Shown here: positions 35,723 through 45,665 of the stretch, piece after piece
Numbering within the stretch: position 1 is the first letter of the stretch
How the letters are laid out: each line of letters opens with the position of its first letter
Assembly (NCBI RefSeq): GCF_003668575.1
Contig: NZ_RCVZ01000001.1
Span: 1 to 64,000, forward strand
Source: Falsibacillus albus
GTDB lineage: Bacteria; Bacillota; Bacilli; Bacillales; DSM-25281
Reading direction: 5' to 3'
DNA length: 64,000 nucleotides
Made by a program: the position numbers and the translations under genes
The notes under the pieces: generated by a model
Databases searched by the model: none
Seen by the model: the letters and a program-made list of their open reading frames with translations, nothing else
What the model was told of the DNA's origin: nothing

Positions 35723-36925
35723 ATGTCAAAAAAACGCCGTTTATTCACATCTGAATCCGTGACAGAAGGACATCCGGATAAAATTTGTGACCAAATTTCA
35801 GATTCCATTCTAGATGCAATCATCGCAAAAGATCCCAATGCCCGAGTCGCTTGTGAAACATCCGTGACGACTGGTTTGGTATTGGTATCAGGTGAAATCA
35901 CAACAAATACTTATGTGGATATTCCGAAAATCGTTCGCGAAACCATTACAAATATTGGATATACCCGTGCAAAATACGGCTTTGATGCTGAAACTTGTGC
36001 GGTCCTGACTTCCATCGATGAACAATCAGCAGATATTGCCATGGGAGTTGACCAGGCGCTTGAAGCACGTGAAGGGCAAATGACAGATGAAGAAATCGAA
36101 GCAATCGGAGCTGGTGACCAAGGACTTATGTTTGGGTTCGCCTGCAATGAAACAAAAGAATTGATGCCGCTTCCTATATCTTTATCACATAAACTTGCAA
36201 GACGTTTAACAGAAGTGCGCAAAGAAGAAATTCTTCCGTATTTGCGTCCTGATGGGAAGACACAGGTGACTGTAGAATATGATGAAAATGACAAACCTGT
36301 CCGCATCGATACAATCGTCATTTCCACACAGCATCATCCGGAAGTGTCTTTGGAACAAATTAAACGCAATCTAAAGGAATACGTGATTGATCCGGTCGTT
36401 CCGAAAGAACTGATCGATGATCAAACAAAGTATTTCATTAACCCTACTGGCCGTTTCGTCATCGGCGGACCTCAAGGGGATGCCGGATTGACTGGCCGAA
36501 AAATCATCGTTGACACTTACGGTGGCTATGCACGCCACGGTGGTGGTGCATTCTCTGGTAAGGATGCCACTAAAGTGGACCGTTCGGCAGCATATGCAGC
36601 ACGCTATGTCGCAAAAAATATCGTTGCAGCAGGTCTTGCTGAAAAGGTTGAAGTTCAGCTTGCGTATGCAATCGGTGTTGCACAGCCTGTTTCCATTTCA
36701 ATAGAAACATTTGGTACTGGAAAAGTTGATGAAGATAATCTTGTAGACGTAGTAAGAAATAACTTTGACCTACGTCCTGCAGGAATCATTAAAATGCTCG
36801 ACCTTCGCCGTCCGATTTACAAGCAGACAGCTGCTTATGGACACTTTGGCAGAAACGATCTAGATTTGCCATGGGAAAGAACGGACAGAGCGGAAGCATT
36901 GAAAACAGAAGCACTATCTAAATAA
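35723..36925 (+). CDS. metK: S-adenosylmethionine synthetase MetK
   Basis: Makes SAM from methionine and ATP. Signatures [32 protein letters not shown] and GGGAFSGKD are present. 400 aa. ATG 35723 is favoured, with aaggagg 7 nt upstream; a TTG directly before it (35720) is in frame. Controlled by the S-box leader. Confidence 0.98.
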   Translation: MSKKRRLFTSESVTEGHPDKICDQISDSILDAIIAKDPNARVACETSVTTGLVLVSGEITTNTYVDIPKIVRETITNIGYTRAKYGFDAETCAVLTSIDEQSADIAMGVDQALEAREGQMTDEEIEAIGAGDQGLMFGFACNETKELMPLPISLSHKLARRLTEVRKEEILPYLRPDGKTQVTVEYDENDKPVRIDTIVISTQHHPEVSLEQIKRNLKEYVIDPVVPKELIDDQTKYFINPTGRFVIGGPQGDAGLTGRKIIVDTYGGYARHGGGAFSGKDATKVDRSAAYAARYVAKNIVAAGLAEKVEVQLAYAIGVAQPVSISIETFGTGKVDEDNLVDVVRNNFDLRPAGIIKMLDLRRPIYKQTAAYGHFGRNDLDLPWERTDRAEALKTEALSK

Positions 36926-36960
36926 TTTTTATTAGTCCATAAGATATAGTAGTCATTGGT

Positions 36961-36997
36961 GGAGTTGCATGTTATTATGCAACTCCACTTTCTCTTT
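36961..36997 (+). terminator. terminator of metK
   Basis: 10-bp perfect stem ggagttgcat/atgcaactcc followed by a T-rich tail. Confidence 0.85.
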
Positions 36998-37129
36998 TTC
37001 GTATAATAAAGATATATACTGCCTCCCTTAAATTGCCTTAGGATAAAATGGGGTTGAACACTGCAAATTAGGGGAAAAGATGATACTATTAGATAGTCTG
37101 TAGAAATATTTTAGCAAGTCTTTAGACTG

Positions 37130-37158
37130 TTGCCGAATGAATGGTCTTTCTGTAATAT
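37130..37158 (+). promoter_or_regulatory. probable promoter of asnB
   Basis: TTGCCG, 17 bp, TAATAT, about 48 nt before the asnB start. Confidence 0.5.
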
Positions 37159-37205
37159 GGAAATGTTCTAAATAAAAAACGATTAATGGAGTAGGTGCAT
37201 ACATA

Positions 37206-39110
37206 ATGTGCGGTTTTATTGGATGTGTACATGATCAAGCTGTTGAGCTTAGCGAGAAGGACCGACAGCTTTTTGAAAATATGAATAATATTATTACCCA
37301 CCGCGGCCCGGATGATGACGGCTATTTTGCGGATGAACATATTCAGTTCGGGTTCAGACGTTTGAGCATCATCGATTTAGAGGCTGGCCATCAGCCGTTG
37401 ACTTACGAAAATGAACGCTATTGGATCATTTTTAATGGAGAAATATACAACTATGTTGAGCTTCGGGAGGAATTACTGAAGGAAGGACTCACATTCGAGA
37501 CGTCTTCTGATACCGAAGTCATCATCGCCCTTTACAGCCATCTGAAAGAAAAAGCTGTGGAAAAGCTTCGCGGCATGTTTGCGTTTGTCATTTGGGACAA
37601 ACAAGAGCAGGTTCTTTTCGGTGCCCGCGACCATTTCGGCATCAAGCCATTTTTCTACACACAAGATGGCGGGCGTACTTTCTTTGCATCCGAAAAGAAA
37701 AGTATCTTATTGGCGATGGAAAACGATGTGCTTGACTACGATTCAGTCCAGCACTATATGACCTATCAGTATGTACCAGAGCCGAAGACGATGTCCGTTG
37801 GGATCGAGAAGTTGGAACCTGGGCATTATTTCACTAAGAAATTGGGCCAGCCCCTTAATATTCAGCGCTATTGGAAAGCTGCCTTCCATCCGGTGATGAA
37901 ATCGGAAGGTGAATTTGTCAAGCAAATCAAGGATGTCCTGTTCGACTCGGTCAACATGCATATGCGAAGCGATGTACCGGTTGGATCTTTCCTTTCAGGG
38001 GGAATTGATTCGTCTATCATCGCATCGATTGCAAAGGAATATCATCCTGCCATCAAAACATTTTCTGTCGGATTTGAACGCGATGGCTTTAGTGAAATAG
38101 ATGTTGCAAAAGAAACGGCCGACAAGCTTGGAGTAGAAAATATCAGTTATGTGATCACACCGGAAGAGTATATGAAGGAACTGCCAAAGATCATGTGGCA
38201 TATGGATGATCCATTGGCGGATCCAGCTTGTGTACCATTATACTTCGTAGCTCGGGAAGCTAGAAAGCACGTAACGGTCGTTCTTTCAGGTGAAGGAGCG
38301 GATGAACTTTTCGGTGGCTACAATATTTACAGGGAACCTCAATCGCTTGAGATGTTCAATAAAATCCCTGAAGCCGGAAAGTCATTGCTTCGTTCGATTG
38401 CCAAAGTGATGCCGGAAGGTGTTAAAGGGAAGAGCTTTATCGAACGCGGTGTGACGCCGATGGAAGAGCGGTATATCGGAAATGCAAAAATGTTTTCTGA
38501 GAGCGAAAAGAGAGAACTGCTTACCGAATATAAATCCGGATTGGACTATACGTCAATCACGAAGCAGTTCTATTCCGAGACATTTGGCTATGATCCGGTT
38601 GATCGTATGCAATATATCGATATCCATACATGGCTCAGGGGAGACATTCTGTTGAAAGCCGATAAAATGACGATGGCCCACTCCCTGGAATTGCGCGTGC
38701 CGTTCCTGGATAAGAAGGTTTTCGAAGTAGCTTCAAAGATTCCAACAAGCCTTAAAACGGCTAATGGAACGACAAAGTATATTTTACGGAAGGCTGCTGA
38801 AGGAGTCGTACCGGAGCACGTACTGACGAGGAAAAAATTAGGATTCCCTGTGCCTATCCGCCATTGGCTGAAGGATGAAATGAATGATTGGGCAAAAAAC
38901 ATCATTCGCGAAAGCCAGACAGACCATATACTCAATAAGCAGTATGTATTGAATCTGTTGGAAGAACATTGTCAAGGAAAAGCGGATTACAGCCGAAAAA
39001 TCTGGACTGTACTTGTGTTCATGATATGGCATGGAATTTATATGGAAGATAAGTATGATTTTCAAAACGAATATAAATTAAAAAAGGCAGCAGCTTCCCG
39101 CTCTAATTAA
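37206..39110 (+). CDS. asnB: asparagine synthase (glutamine-hydrolysing) AsnB
   Basis: Class II glutamine amidotransferase with Cys2 as nucleophile (MCGFIG), then the synthetase domain with PP-loop SGGIDSS at residues 264-270. Makes asparagine from aspartate, glutamine and ATP. 634 aa, as in B. subtilis AsnB, which amidates meso-diaminopimelate in the cell wall; which activity this protein has cannot be read here. SD ggag at 37188. Its 3' end overlaps the convergent peptidase gene by 8 nt. Confidence 0.96.
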   Translation: MCGFIGCVHDQAVELSEKDRQLFENMNNIITHRGPDDDGYFADEHIQFGFRRLSIIDLEAGHQPLTYENERYWIIFNGEIYNYVELREELLKEGLTFETSSDTEVIIALYSHLKEKAVEKLRGMFAFVIWDKQEQVLFGARDHFGIKPFFYTQDGGRTFFASEKKSILLAMENDVLDYDSVQHYMTYQYVPEPKTMSVGIEKLEPGHYFTKKLGQPLNIQRYWKAAFHPVMKSEGEFVKQIKDVLFDSVNMHMRSDVPVGSFLSGGIDSSIIASIAKEYHPAIKTFSVGFERDGFSEIDVAKETADKLGVENISYVITPEEYMKELPKIMWHMDDPLADPACVPLYFVAREARKHVTVVLSGEGADELFGGYNIYREPQSLEMFNKIPEAGKSLLRSIAKVMPEGVKGKSFIERGVTPMEERYIGNAKMFSESEKRELLTEYKSGLDYTSITKQFYSETFGYDPVDRMQYIDIHTWLRGDILLKADKMTMAHSLELRVPFLDKKVFEVASKIPTSLKTANGTTKYILRKAAEGVVPEHVLTRKKLGFPVPIRHWLKDEMNDWAKNIIRESQTDHILNKQYVLNLLEEHCQGKADYSRKIWTVLVFMIWHGIYMEDKYDFQNEYKLKKAAASRSN

Positions 39111-39945
39111 TACTGAGGGAGATAGCCTGACTGCCCATTTGAACCCAGGATGAAATGAAAGCGTCCTTGGGTTTTTTTTTGTTTTTTTGTCCGGTCAATG
39201 GATCGTTGAAGTAAATATAGTGTTCATCATAGCCTGTGATCAGGACCGAATGCTCTTTAAATGTTACTTTTATCGGCCCTTCATGGGTCTGCCAAGTTTG
39301 AAAATATGCAGAAGGCAATTTCTTGTAATCGGTATTCGTAATGACCCATACCGGCTTTCCGGCAGATAGGTACATTTTCAATATATCGAAGGAAGATCCG
39401 GTTAAATCAATTACCATATCTCCTAAATAGCGTGCAGCCAGTTTTGCGACGGGGCCATGATAGACCCCGTAACCCGGTTTTGAGTATGTGTATATATCCC
39501 CGACGAATCCGGTGTTTGGGTTTCCAAAGCGGACGCTTCCATTTTTATTTGAATAAGCGGAAGGATCCTTGGCAATTTGTTCAGCTAGTTTCATTTTGTC
39601 TGCTTTTTCTATTCCTGCATATTGGAGGAGCATCGCCAAGCTTGTGACTTCGCAGCCCCTTGCAAGCTGGGGATATTGGGTAACGACCGATGCATTCAAT
39701 AATACTTTGTTTTTAATTTTTATCAGTTCATGATTGTTAGTGTCAGATGCTGTTTCTGGATAATGATACACCGTCTGCTCTTTTGCAAAAGTTCCTTTTA
39801 AATAAATGAAAGACACCGATGAAGTGCACACTAATAGAATGAAGATAATCGAAAGCAATAATCGGTGGCGGGAGGACATCCACCGGAGGCAGATAATTAA
39901 AAGAAATAAGAATATTATTGAGCCTGGGATAATAAAAAGTAACAT
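39103..39945 (-). CDS. membrane-anchored C39-like papain-fold peptidase
   Basis: 280 aa. Two N-terminal hydrophobic segments (residues 1-20 and 29-50) anchor an extracellular peptidase_C39_2 domain. Probable catalytic residues are the cysteine in ARGCEVTSLAMLL, the histidine in EHSVLITGYD and the acidic/amide residue in YFNDP. Related to the YvpB group. Convergent with asnB. Substrate unknown. Confidence 0.85.
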   Translation of the reverse strand: MLLFIIPGSIIFLFLLIICLRWMSSRHRLLLSIIFILLVCTSSVSFIYLKGTFAKEQTVYHYPETASDTNNHELIKIKNKVLLNASVVTQYPQLARGCEVTSLAMLLQYAGIEKADKMKLAEQIAKDPSAYSNKNGSVRFGNPNTGFVGDIYTYSKPGYGVYHGPVAKLAARYLGDMVIDLTGSSFDILKMYLSAGKPVWVITNTDYKKLPSAYFQTWQTHEGPIKVTFKEHSVLITGYDEHYIYFNDPLTGQKNKKKPKDAFISSWVQMGSQAISLSIN

Positions 39946-39979
39946 GATACCACCTTTTGAATCTTAAAAATATCTTTAA

Positions 39980-40492
39980 TCAGTCTTGCATTTCTTTATA
40001 TATTTGTGCTTTTTCGGCATATTCCCTTGAAATTCTTTTCATCTCGCTTATATCATGTTCATTCAGCTCCCTCACCACTTTAGCGGGCCTTCCAAATGCC
40101 AGGGTATTCGGTGGAATGACTTTGCCGGGGGGAACGAGGCTGCCAGCCCCGATGAAGGCACCTTCTCCGATTTCGGCATTATCGAGAATGATGGAGCCCA
40201 TTCCTATCAGCGCTTTCTTTCTGATCTTGCAGCTATGCAGGATGACTTGATGGCCAACAGTAACTTCATCTTCAATAATAAGCGGATTGTTGGGACTTTG
40301 ATGAAGAACGGAATTATCCTGGATGTTCACTTTATTGCCGATAACGGTCGGCGCTACATCCCCTCGGATAACGGTGTTGAACCATACACTTGATTGACCA
40401 CCGATTTGCACATCACCAGAGATCGTGACATAGTCGGCAATGAATGCTGTTTCAGCTATTTGAGGGGTTTTTCCTTTATATGGGTATAACAA
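39980..40492 (-). CDS. ytoA: gamma-carbonic-anhydrase family protein YtoA
   Basis: 170-aa left-handed beta-helix protein with hexapeptide repeats and the metal-site histidines in NSVLHQ and VGHQVILHSC. TTG 40492 is chosen because aaaggag lies 8 nt upstream and the protein then starts like its relatives (LYPYKGKTPQIAE); the upstream extension to 40549 lacks support. Enzymatic activity of this subgroup is not certain. Confidence 0.9.
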   Translation of the reverse strand: MLYPYKGKTPQIAETAFIADYVTISGDVQIGGQSSVWFNTVIRGDVAPTVIGNKVNIQDNSVLHQSPNNPLIIEDEVTVGHQVILHSCKIRKKALIGMGSIILDNAEIGEGAFIGAGSLVPPGKVIPPNTLAFGRPAKVVRELNEHDISEMKRISREYAEKAQIYKEMQD

Positions 40493-40649
40493 TGCAAGAA
40501 CTCCTTTTCTAGGTTTTTCTATATCAATTTTATCGGAAATAATATGCAATATGTTAACTTTTTTATAGGCTTATACCTTGTTTTTTACCGAGCTGTAAAA
40601 AGTGGCTTTCAGCACCTTTATATAAAATATTTCTTATAAAAGACACTTA

Positions 40650-40930
40650 ATCGTAAATTTTGTGCTAATGGTCAAAGGTTGCGTAAGGTTGATTTCCGCT
40701 GCAGGATACTCGCTTTCCGAGGGGCGTCACACAAAGTGAGGTCGTTCGGTGTTGGCACAGGACAAGGAACACTTCGGCAGCGACACATTGCACGAAGAAA
40801 AAATGTTTGCATTTTTCGAGGACGTGCCGAACTTAATCGGACATCTGCCTAACATCTCCTCGCTTCGCTGCAGGGTCTCGCCTGGCCCGCTGCTTCCTCC
40901 GGAGTCTCGCACCTTCCGCTTCAATCAACA
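40650..40930. repeat. family A repeat, long form (copy A5)
   Basis: Longest copy, about 280 bp. It has a leader (tcgtaaattttgtgctaatgg... aaggttg), the core gatttccgctgcagg...ctcgctttccgaggggcgtc, and an internal block from gtgaggtcgttcgg to gtgccgaacttaat. The block includes an extra 60-70 bp missing from copy A8. The end is ctccggagtctcgcaccttc and tcaatcaaca. No gene inside. Confidence 0.8.
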
Positions 40931-41046
40931 TTAATCGTTTTTTTTTTAGAAAAACTGTTAAGAATTTCTTAATAATCCTTCAGTGTATATCAAGCGAGAC
41001 AGTCTTGAAAAGACACCAGGAGGTATCAGTGCTGATAGAAATGATT

Positions 41047-41074
41047 TTAACATTTGCGGCCGGTTTAGTATAAT
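41047..41074 (+). promoter_or_regulatory. SigA-type promoter of ytpA-ytpB
   Basis: TTAACA, 16 bp, TATAAT, with a short leader of about 20 nt before ytpA. In B. subtilis the operon also responds to an ECF sigma factor; I did not find a clear ECF promoter here. Confidence 0.6.
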
Positions 41075-41101
41075 CTATACAAGATAGAAGGAGGATTTCA
41101 T

Positions 41102-41908
41102 ATGTGGAAATGGGAAGCAGATGGTCCTGCCAAGGCTGTGATTGTCATGGTACACGGGGCAATGGAACATCATGGACGTTATGGCTGGCTGATTGAAATG
41201 TGGCGTTCAGCCGGATATCATGTAATCATGGGTGATTTACCGGGACAAGGAATGACATCAAGATCCAAAAGAGGACATATCGATTCCTTTGATGATTATA
41301 TAATTGAAGTAAAGGACTGGGTCCAAGCAGCTTATCAGTTTGATCTGCCTGTTTTTTTGCTCGGGCATAGCATGGGAGGATTGGTGACGATCCGTGCCTT
41401 GCAGGAGCATAGGCTGAATCTGGCAGGAGTGGTCCTTTCATCTCCATGTCTTGGCTTGGTGAAATACCCATCCAAAGCAGTCGGATTATTATCTTATGGT
41501 TTGAATACCGTTTTCCCGACACTTAAATTTCCAAGTGGATTGACCGTTGACATGGCGACTCGAAACGAAGAAGTCCGTGAAATTGATGTCAATGATACAT
41601 TATACGTAACAAAAGTGTCTGTCCGCTGGTATCGGGAGCTGGTCAAGGCGATGAAGCTGGCTTTTGTGAATATGGAAAAGCTGCCTGATTATCCGCTTTT
41701 GGTCATGCAGGGCGGAGATGATAAAATAGTGAACAAGACCGTTGTGAAAGATTGGTTCAATCAAGTGCCATTATCAGAAAAACAATTTAAAGAATGGAAT
41801 AAATGCTACCATGAAATTTTCAATGAGCCGGAAAGGGATGATGTGTTTGCATATGCAAAGAACTTCGTTGAAAACCGTTTGCGTACCCTCGGCTATGTTG
41901 TGGAGTGA
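41102..41908 (+). CDS. ytpA: lysophospholipase-like hydrolase YtpA
   Basis: 268-aa alpha/beta hydrolase with nucleophile motif LLGHSMGGL near residue 89 and HGAMEHHGRY in the oxyanion region. B. subtilis YtpA is linked to production of the lysophospholipid antibiotic bacilysocin. aaggagg precedes the ATG. ytpB starts 9 nt downstream. Confidence 0.92.
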   Translation: MWKWEADGPAKAVIVMVHGAMEHHGRYGWLIEMWRSAGYHVIMGDLPGQGMTSRSKRGHIDSFDDYIIEVKDWVQAAYQFDLPVFLLGHSMGGLVTIRALQEHRLNLAGVVLSSPCLGLVKYPSKAVGLLSYGLNTVFPTLKFPSGLTVDMATRNEEVREIDVNDTLYVTKVSVRWYRELVKAMKLAFVNMEKLPDYPLLVMQGGDDKIVNKTVVKDWFNQVPLSEKQFKEWNKCYHEIFNEPERDDVFAYAKNFVENRLRTLGYVVE

Positions 41909-41917
41909 GGTGTAATA

Positions 41918-43012
41918 ATGTCGATTCCTTCTCAGCCGTTTTCCTTGATGAATCAAGTTTATCGCAAGGTATTTCCGCTGGTACACAAAGAGCTTTCCTT
42001 TTGGAAGGAGAAAGCTCAGGAAATACCCAATGATGAACTAAGGAAACAGGCGCTTGCCAGCATCGAACATAAAACCTTCCACTGTGAAGGAGGTTCCATA
42101 TTAGGGTTGCTGGCTTTGGAAAATAGGGCGGATGCCATAAAATTCATCGTCGCCTATCAAACCATCAGCGACTATTTGGACAACTTGTGTGATCGGAGCA
42201 CTTCTTTGGACCCTGAAGATTTTGCTGCTTTGCATGAATCCATGAAGGATGCCCTGACAGTCGGAGCCCCTTCAAGGAACTATTATCGCCTTCGAGAGGA
42301 CCAAAATGATGGTGATTATCTGGCGTCGCTAGTGAGGACATGCCAGCATGTTCTAAGGGATATTGTTAATTATCAGGAAATTAAAGAATACTTATTGGAG
42401 CTTTGCCAATATTACAGCGATCTTCAAATTCATAAGCATGTAAAAGTGGAAGAACGTGAAGGGAGGCTGCAAAAGTGGTTTGCCCTTTATAAGAGTCAAC
42501 TGCCCGAAATGGAGTGGCATGAATTCTCTGCTTGTTCAGGTTCGACATTAGGAATTTTTTGTTTAGTTTCCTATGCATTGAGGACCGATTTCGAAAAAGA
42601 GCATGCTTCCATGATACGAAATGGATATTTTCCATATATCCAGGGCTTACATATCCTTTTGGATTATTTCATCGATCAGGAAGAGGACAGAAATGGCGGT
42701 GATCTGAATTTCTGCTTCTATTATGAAAATGATGAGAGGCTGTTGGAGCGGTTGAAGCATTTCGTCGTGCAGGCTGATAAGTTCACAGAAAATCTCCCGC
42801 ATCAAAAATTCCATAAATTAATCAATCGAGGGTTGTTGGGGGTATACTTGTCAGACGATAAAGTGCATCAGCAAAAGCATATCCAATCGATTGCAAAGAA
42901 AATCATGAAGGCCGGTGGAGCCATTAGCTACTTCTTTTATTGGAACGGAAGAATGTATCGAAGGATTCAACGGGCAATTCCGGCTGGATTGGCCAAACAA
43001 ATGGCGAAATAA
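41918..43012 (+). CDS. ytpB: tetraprenyl-beta-curcumene synthase YtpB
   Basis: 364 aa member of DUF2600, the class IB terpene synthases that cyclise long-chain prenyl diphosphates (tetraprenyl-beta-curcumene pathway, C35 sesquarterpenes). The acidic motif DYLDNLCDRS near residues 86-95 and DYFIDQEEDRNGGD near 250 fit metal-diphosphate binding. Co-transcribed with ytpA. Confidence 0.93.
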   Translation: MSIPSQPFSLMNQVYRKVFPLVHKELSFWKEKAQEIPNDELRKQALASIEHKTFHCEGGSILGLLALENRADAIKFIVAYQTISDYLDNLCDRSTSLDPEDFAALHESMKDALTVGAPSRNYYRLREDQNDGDYLASLVRTCQHVLRDIVNYQEIKEYLLELCQYYSDLQIHKHVKVEEREGRLQKWFALYKSQLPEMEWHEFSACSGSTLGIFCLVSYALRTDFEKEHASMIRNGYFPYIQGLHILLDYFIDQEEDRNGGDLNFCFYYENDERLLERLKHFVVQADKFTENLPHQKFHKLINRGLLGVYLSDDKVHQQKHIQSIAKKIMKAGGAISYFFYWNGRMYRRIQRAIPAGLAKQMAK

Positions 43013-43023
43013 AGTAATTTTTG

Positions 43024-43053
43024 AAAGAGACGACTTTGATCGTCTCTTTTTTT
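43024..43053 (+). terminator. terminator of ytpA-ytpB
   Basis: Stem agagacga/tcgtctct followed by seven T, 12 nt after the ytpB stop. Confidence 0.88.
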
Positions 43054-43241
43054 AGGCATATAGATGTGTTTATGGGCTAAAAGAACTAAAGTAATTGTCG
43101 GTTATTCAGGAAAATTATCATATTGTGTAAATAATTCCCTGGAGCTTTCTTCCTGTTTTTGTAGAAAAAGAAGGATTTTTCTGAAAAAACATATAAATCT
43201 TTAGTGTATTAAACAGATATTTCACTAAAGGGGGAAGAAAG

Positions 43242-45623
43242 TTGAAGGCGAAGAAAGTTCTTTCAATGGCCATGGTGGCAGCGCTGAGCCTTGGTGCTTT
43301 TGCTCTGCCTGGCAGCAGCTACGCCAAAACAGTGGATTTTGGCCAATCACAAGTACAAAAAGGGAATGAATCACACTCTACAGGTGGTCCAGTCGATCTT
43401 GCCATTGCGAATCAAGATAAATTGATTGAAATGCTGAAGAAAAGCGGTGCCATTCCACAAAATGCAACGGCTGCAGAGGCAGAAAATGCTGTCAATCAAT
43501 TTTTGAAAACGAAGGCGAAGCAGGCTGAAACAGGTGTTCCGGATGATGGCCAGCTCATCAAGGAACAAGAGAAACTGCAAGAAAATATCAAGGATAAAAT
43601 GAAGCATCAAAAAGGAGGGCACGATAAAGGAAGCCATCACAAAGATGCTGTGGACAATGTTGTGCCTGAAAAATATAACGGGACAGAACGGAAGGACAAA
43701 GTGCTTGTCCTGCTGATTGAATATCCAGATTTCCCACATAATCAAATCAAACCTGGCGATACAGATATGTACTATTCGGATTATACACAGCAGCACTATC
43801 AAGACATGATCTTCGGGGATCATGGCTACAAAGGGCCGGATGGCAAAAACAAGATATCCGTCAAGCAATACTATGAGCAGCAATCAGGCGGCAGCTATAC
43901 GATCGACGGCCAGGTAGCCGGGTGGTACATGGCTAAGCAACCAGCAGCCTATTATGGCGGGAATGGTTCAAACGGCAGTGATGCCAATGCAAGAGGATTG
44001 ATCAAAGAAGCTTTGGATGCTGCTGCTAAAGATCCAAATGTCAATTTAGCCGACTATGACCAAGAGGATCGCTATGACTTGGATGGCGATGGCAACTACA
44101 ATGAGCCGGATGGTCTCGTCGATCACTTGATGGTCGTGCACTCTTCTGTCGGTGAGGAAGCCGGGGGCGGAAAGCTCGGTGAGGATGCAATCTGGTCACA
44201 TCGCTGGAATTTGGGTGCCCCATATGAAATTCCAAACACCTCCACTGATGTACCTTATTGGGGAGGAAGCATGGGGGCTTATGACTATACAATCGAACCT
44301 GCAGATGGCGCCGCCGGTGTATTCGCCCATGAATACGGCCATGATCTAGGGCTACCGGATGAATATGACACTCAATATTCAGGTGCTGGGGAAGCGGTAT
44401 CCTACTGGTCCATCATGGCAAGCGGAAGCTGGTCAGGAGCGGTGCCGGGTACAGAGCCATCAGGCTTCAGTGCTTGGTCGAAGGAATTCCTGCAGGCTGC
44501 CCATGGCGGCAACTGGCTGAAGGATGCCGAAATCGACTTGGCTGACATCGATAAAAAAGGTGTCGAAGCTTTGCTTGACCAAGCAAGTACGAAAGGAACA
44601 AATCTTGATGCGTTAAAAATCAATCTTCCGAAGAAGGAAACTGTTGTGAATACTCCATATAGCGGCAGCAGCGAATACTTCAGCGGAAGTGGAAACAACC
44701 TGGAAAATTCCATGTCTTTTAATGTGGATTTAACGAAGGCGGCGAACGCTTCCTTGAATTTTAAAACATGGTATGACATCGAGCAGGATTGGGATTATGC
44801 ATCCATTAAGGTAAGAGAAGCTGGAACGAATGATGACTGGACAACAGTTCCAGGAAATCTGACGACAACGGCTGATCCGAATGGACAAAATCCTGGAGAC
44901 GGCATCACAGGCAAATCAGACGGATGGGTAGACGGTTCCTTTGATCTGAGCGCATATGCCGGTAAAAATATGGAAGTGAAATTCAATTACTGGACGGATG
45001 TCGCTGCGGCAATGCCAGGATTTTATGTGGATGATATCCAAGTGACCGTCGATGGAGAGACTGTACTTACTGATAATGCCGATGGCGATCAAGCAGTCAC
45101 TTTGGATGGTTTTGAAAAAAATAATGGAAAAATGTATACGGACCATTATTATTTATTGGAATGGAGAAACCATCAAGGTGTCGATGAAGGTTTGGCACAT
45201 TTGAAACGCGGAAACAGCATGATGGAATATGATCCAGGCTTGGTTGTGTGGTATGTCGATGATAAGTATGATGATAACTGGACAGGCATCCATCCAGGTG
45301 AAGGCTTCCTTGGCGTGGTCGATGCCGATCAGCATGAGCTGAAATGGAGCGACAATACTATGGCATCCACTCGATATCAAATACATGATGCAGCCTTCAG
45401 CTTGGATAGAACGGATAAAATGTTCTTGGATTACACAGACTTGCTTGGACTGACGCTTAAGGATTATGATACGCATCCGACTCCGATGTTTGATGATCGT
45501 CATAATTACCTTGACAGCAAGGTTCCAGACGCAGGCCGTGATGTACCTAAATACGGTTTGAAAATCCGGGTGACTGGTGAAAGTAAAGACCGCTCTGTTG
45601 GAAGAATCGAGATCTCAAAATAA
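43242..45623 (+). CDS. secreted immune inhibitor A-type M6 metalloprotease
   Basis: 793 aa. Sec signal peptide (KAKK, hydrophobic core, probable cleavage after SYA near residue 28), an acidic prodomain, then the M6 catalytic domain with zinc motif HEYGH at residues 363-367 and E374 downstream. C-terminal beta-rich regions follow, rich in D, N and G. Same architecture as Bacillus cereus group InhA, which degrades antibacterial peptides and host proteins. TTG start with aaagggg upstream. Single gene, placed between ytpB and the mnmM gene. Confidence 0.93.
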   Translation: MKAKKVLSMAMVAALSLGAFALPGSSYAKTVDFGQSQVQKGNESHSTGGPVDLAIANQDKLIEMLKKSGAIPQNATAAEAENAVNQFLKTKAKQAETGVPDDGQLIKEQEKLQENIKDKMKHQKGGHDKGSHHKDAVDNVVPEKYNGTERKDKVLVLLIEYPDFPHNQIKPGDTDMYYSDYTQQHYQDMIFGDHGYKGPDGKNKISVKQYYEQQSGGSYTIDGQVAGWYMAKQPAAYYGGNGSNGSDANARGLIKEALDAAAKDPNVNLADYDQEDRYDLDGDGNYNEPDGLVDHLMVVHSSVGEEAGGGKLGEDAIWSHRWNLGAPYEIPNTSTDVPYWGGSMGAYDYTIEPADGAAGVFAHEYGHDLGLPDEYDTQYSGAGEAVSYWSIMASGSWSGAVPGTEPSGFSAWSKEFLQAAHGGNWLKDAEIDLADIDKKGVEALLDQASTKGTNLDALKINLPKKETVVNTPYSGSSEYFSGSGNNLENSMSFNVDLTKAANASLNFKTWYDIEQDWDYASIKVREAGTNDDWTTVPGNLTTTADPNGQNPGDGITGKSDGWVDGSFDLSAYAGKNMEVKFNYWTDVAAAMPGFYVDDIQVTVDGETVLTDNADGDQAVTLDGFEKNNGKMYTDHYYLLEWRNHQGVDEGLAHLKRGNSMMEYDPGLVVWYVDDKYDDNWTGIHPGEGFLGVVDADQHELKWSDNTMASTRYQIHDAAFSLDRTDKMFLDYTDLLGLTLKDYDTHPTPMFDDRHNYLDSKVPDAGRDVPKYGLKIRVTGESKDRSVGRIEISK

Positions 45624-45631
45624 GTACACTG

Positions 45632-45664
45632 AAAAGGACGGGATTACTGATCCCCGTCCTTTTT
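45632..45664. terminator. bidirectional terminator after the M6 protease gene
   Basis: Stem aaaaggacggg/ccccgtccttttt between convergent genes. Confidence 0.88.
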
Positions 45665-45665
45665 G

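Noticed and set aside
35911-36327. 138-codon minus-strand frame inside metK
   Set aside because: Antisense shadow of a highly conserved gene.
41040-41101. ECF (SigM-type) promoter before ytpA
   Set aside because: No TGAAAC/CGTC pair with proper spacing; a SigA-type promoter fits better.
43371-43883. 170-codon minus-strand frame inside the M6 protease gene
   Set aside because: Antisense shadow; hydrophobic composition arises from the reverse complement of an acidic prodomain.
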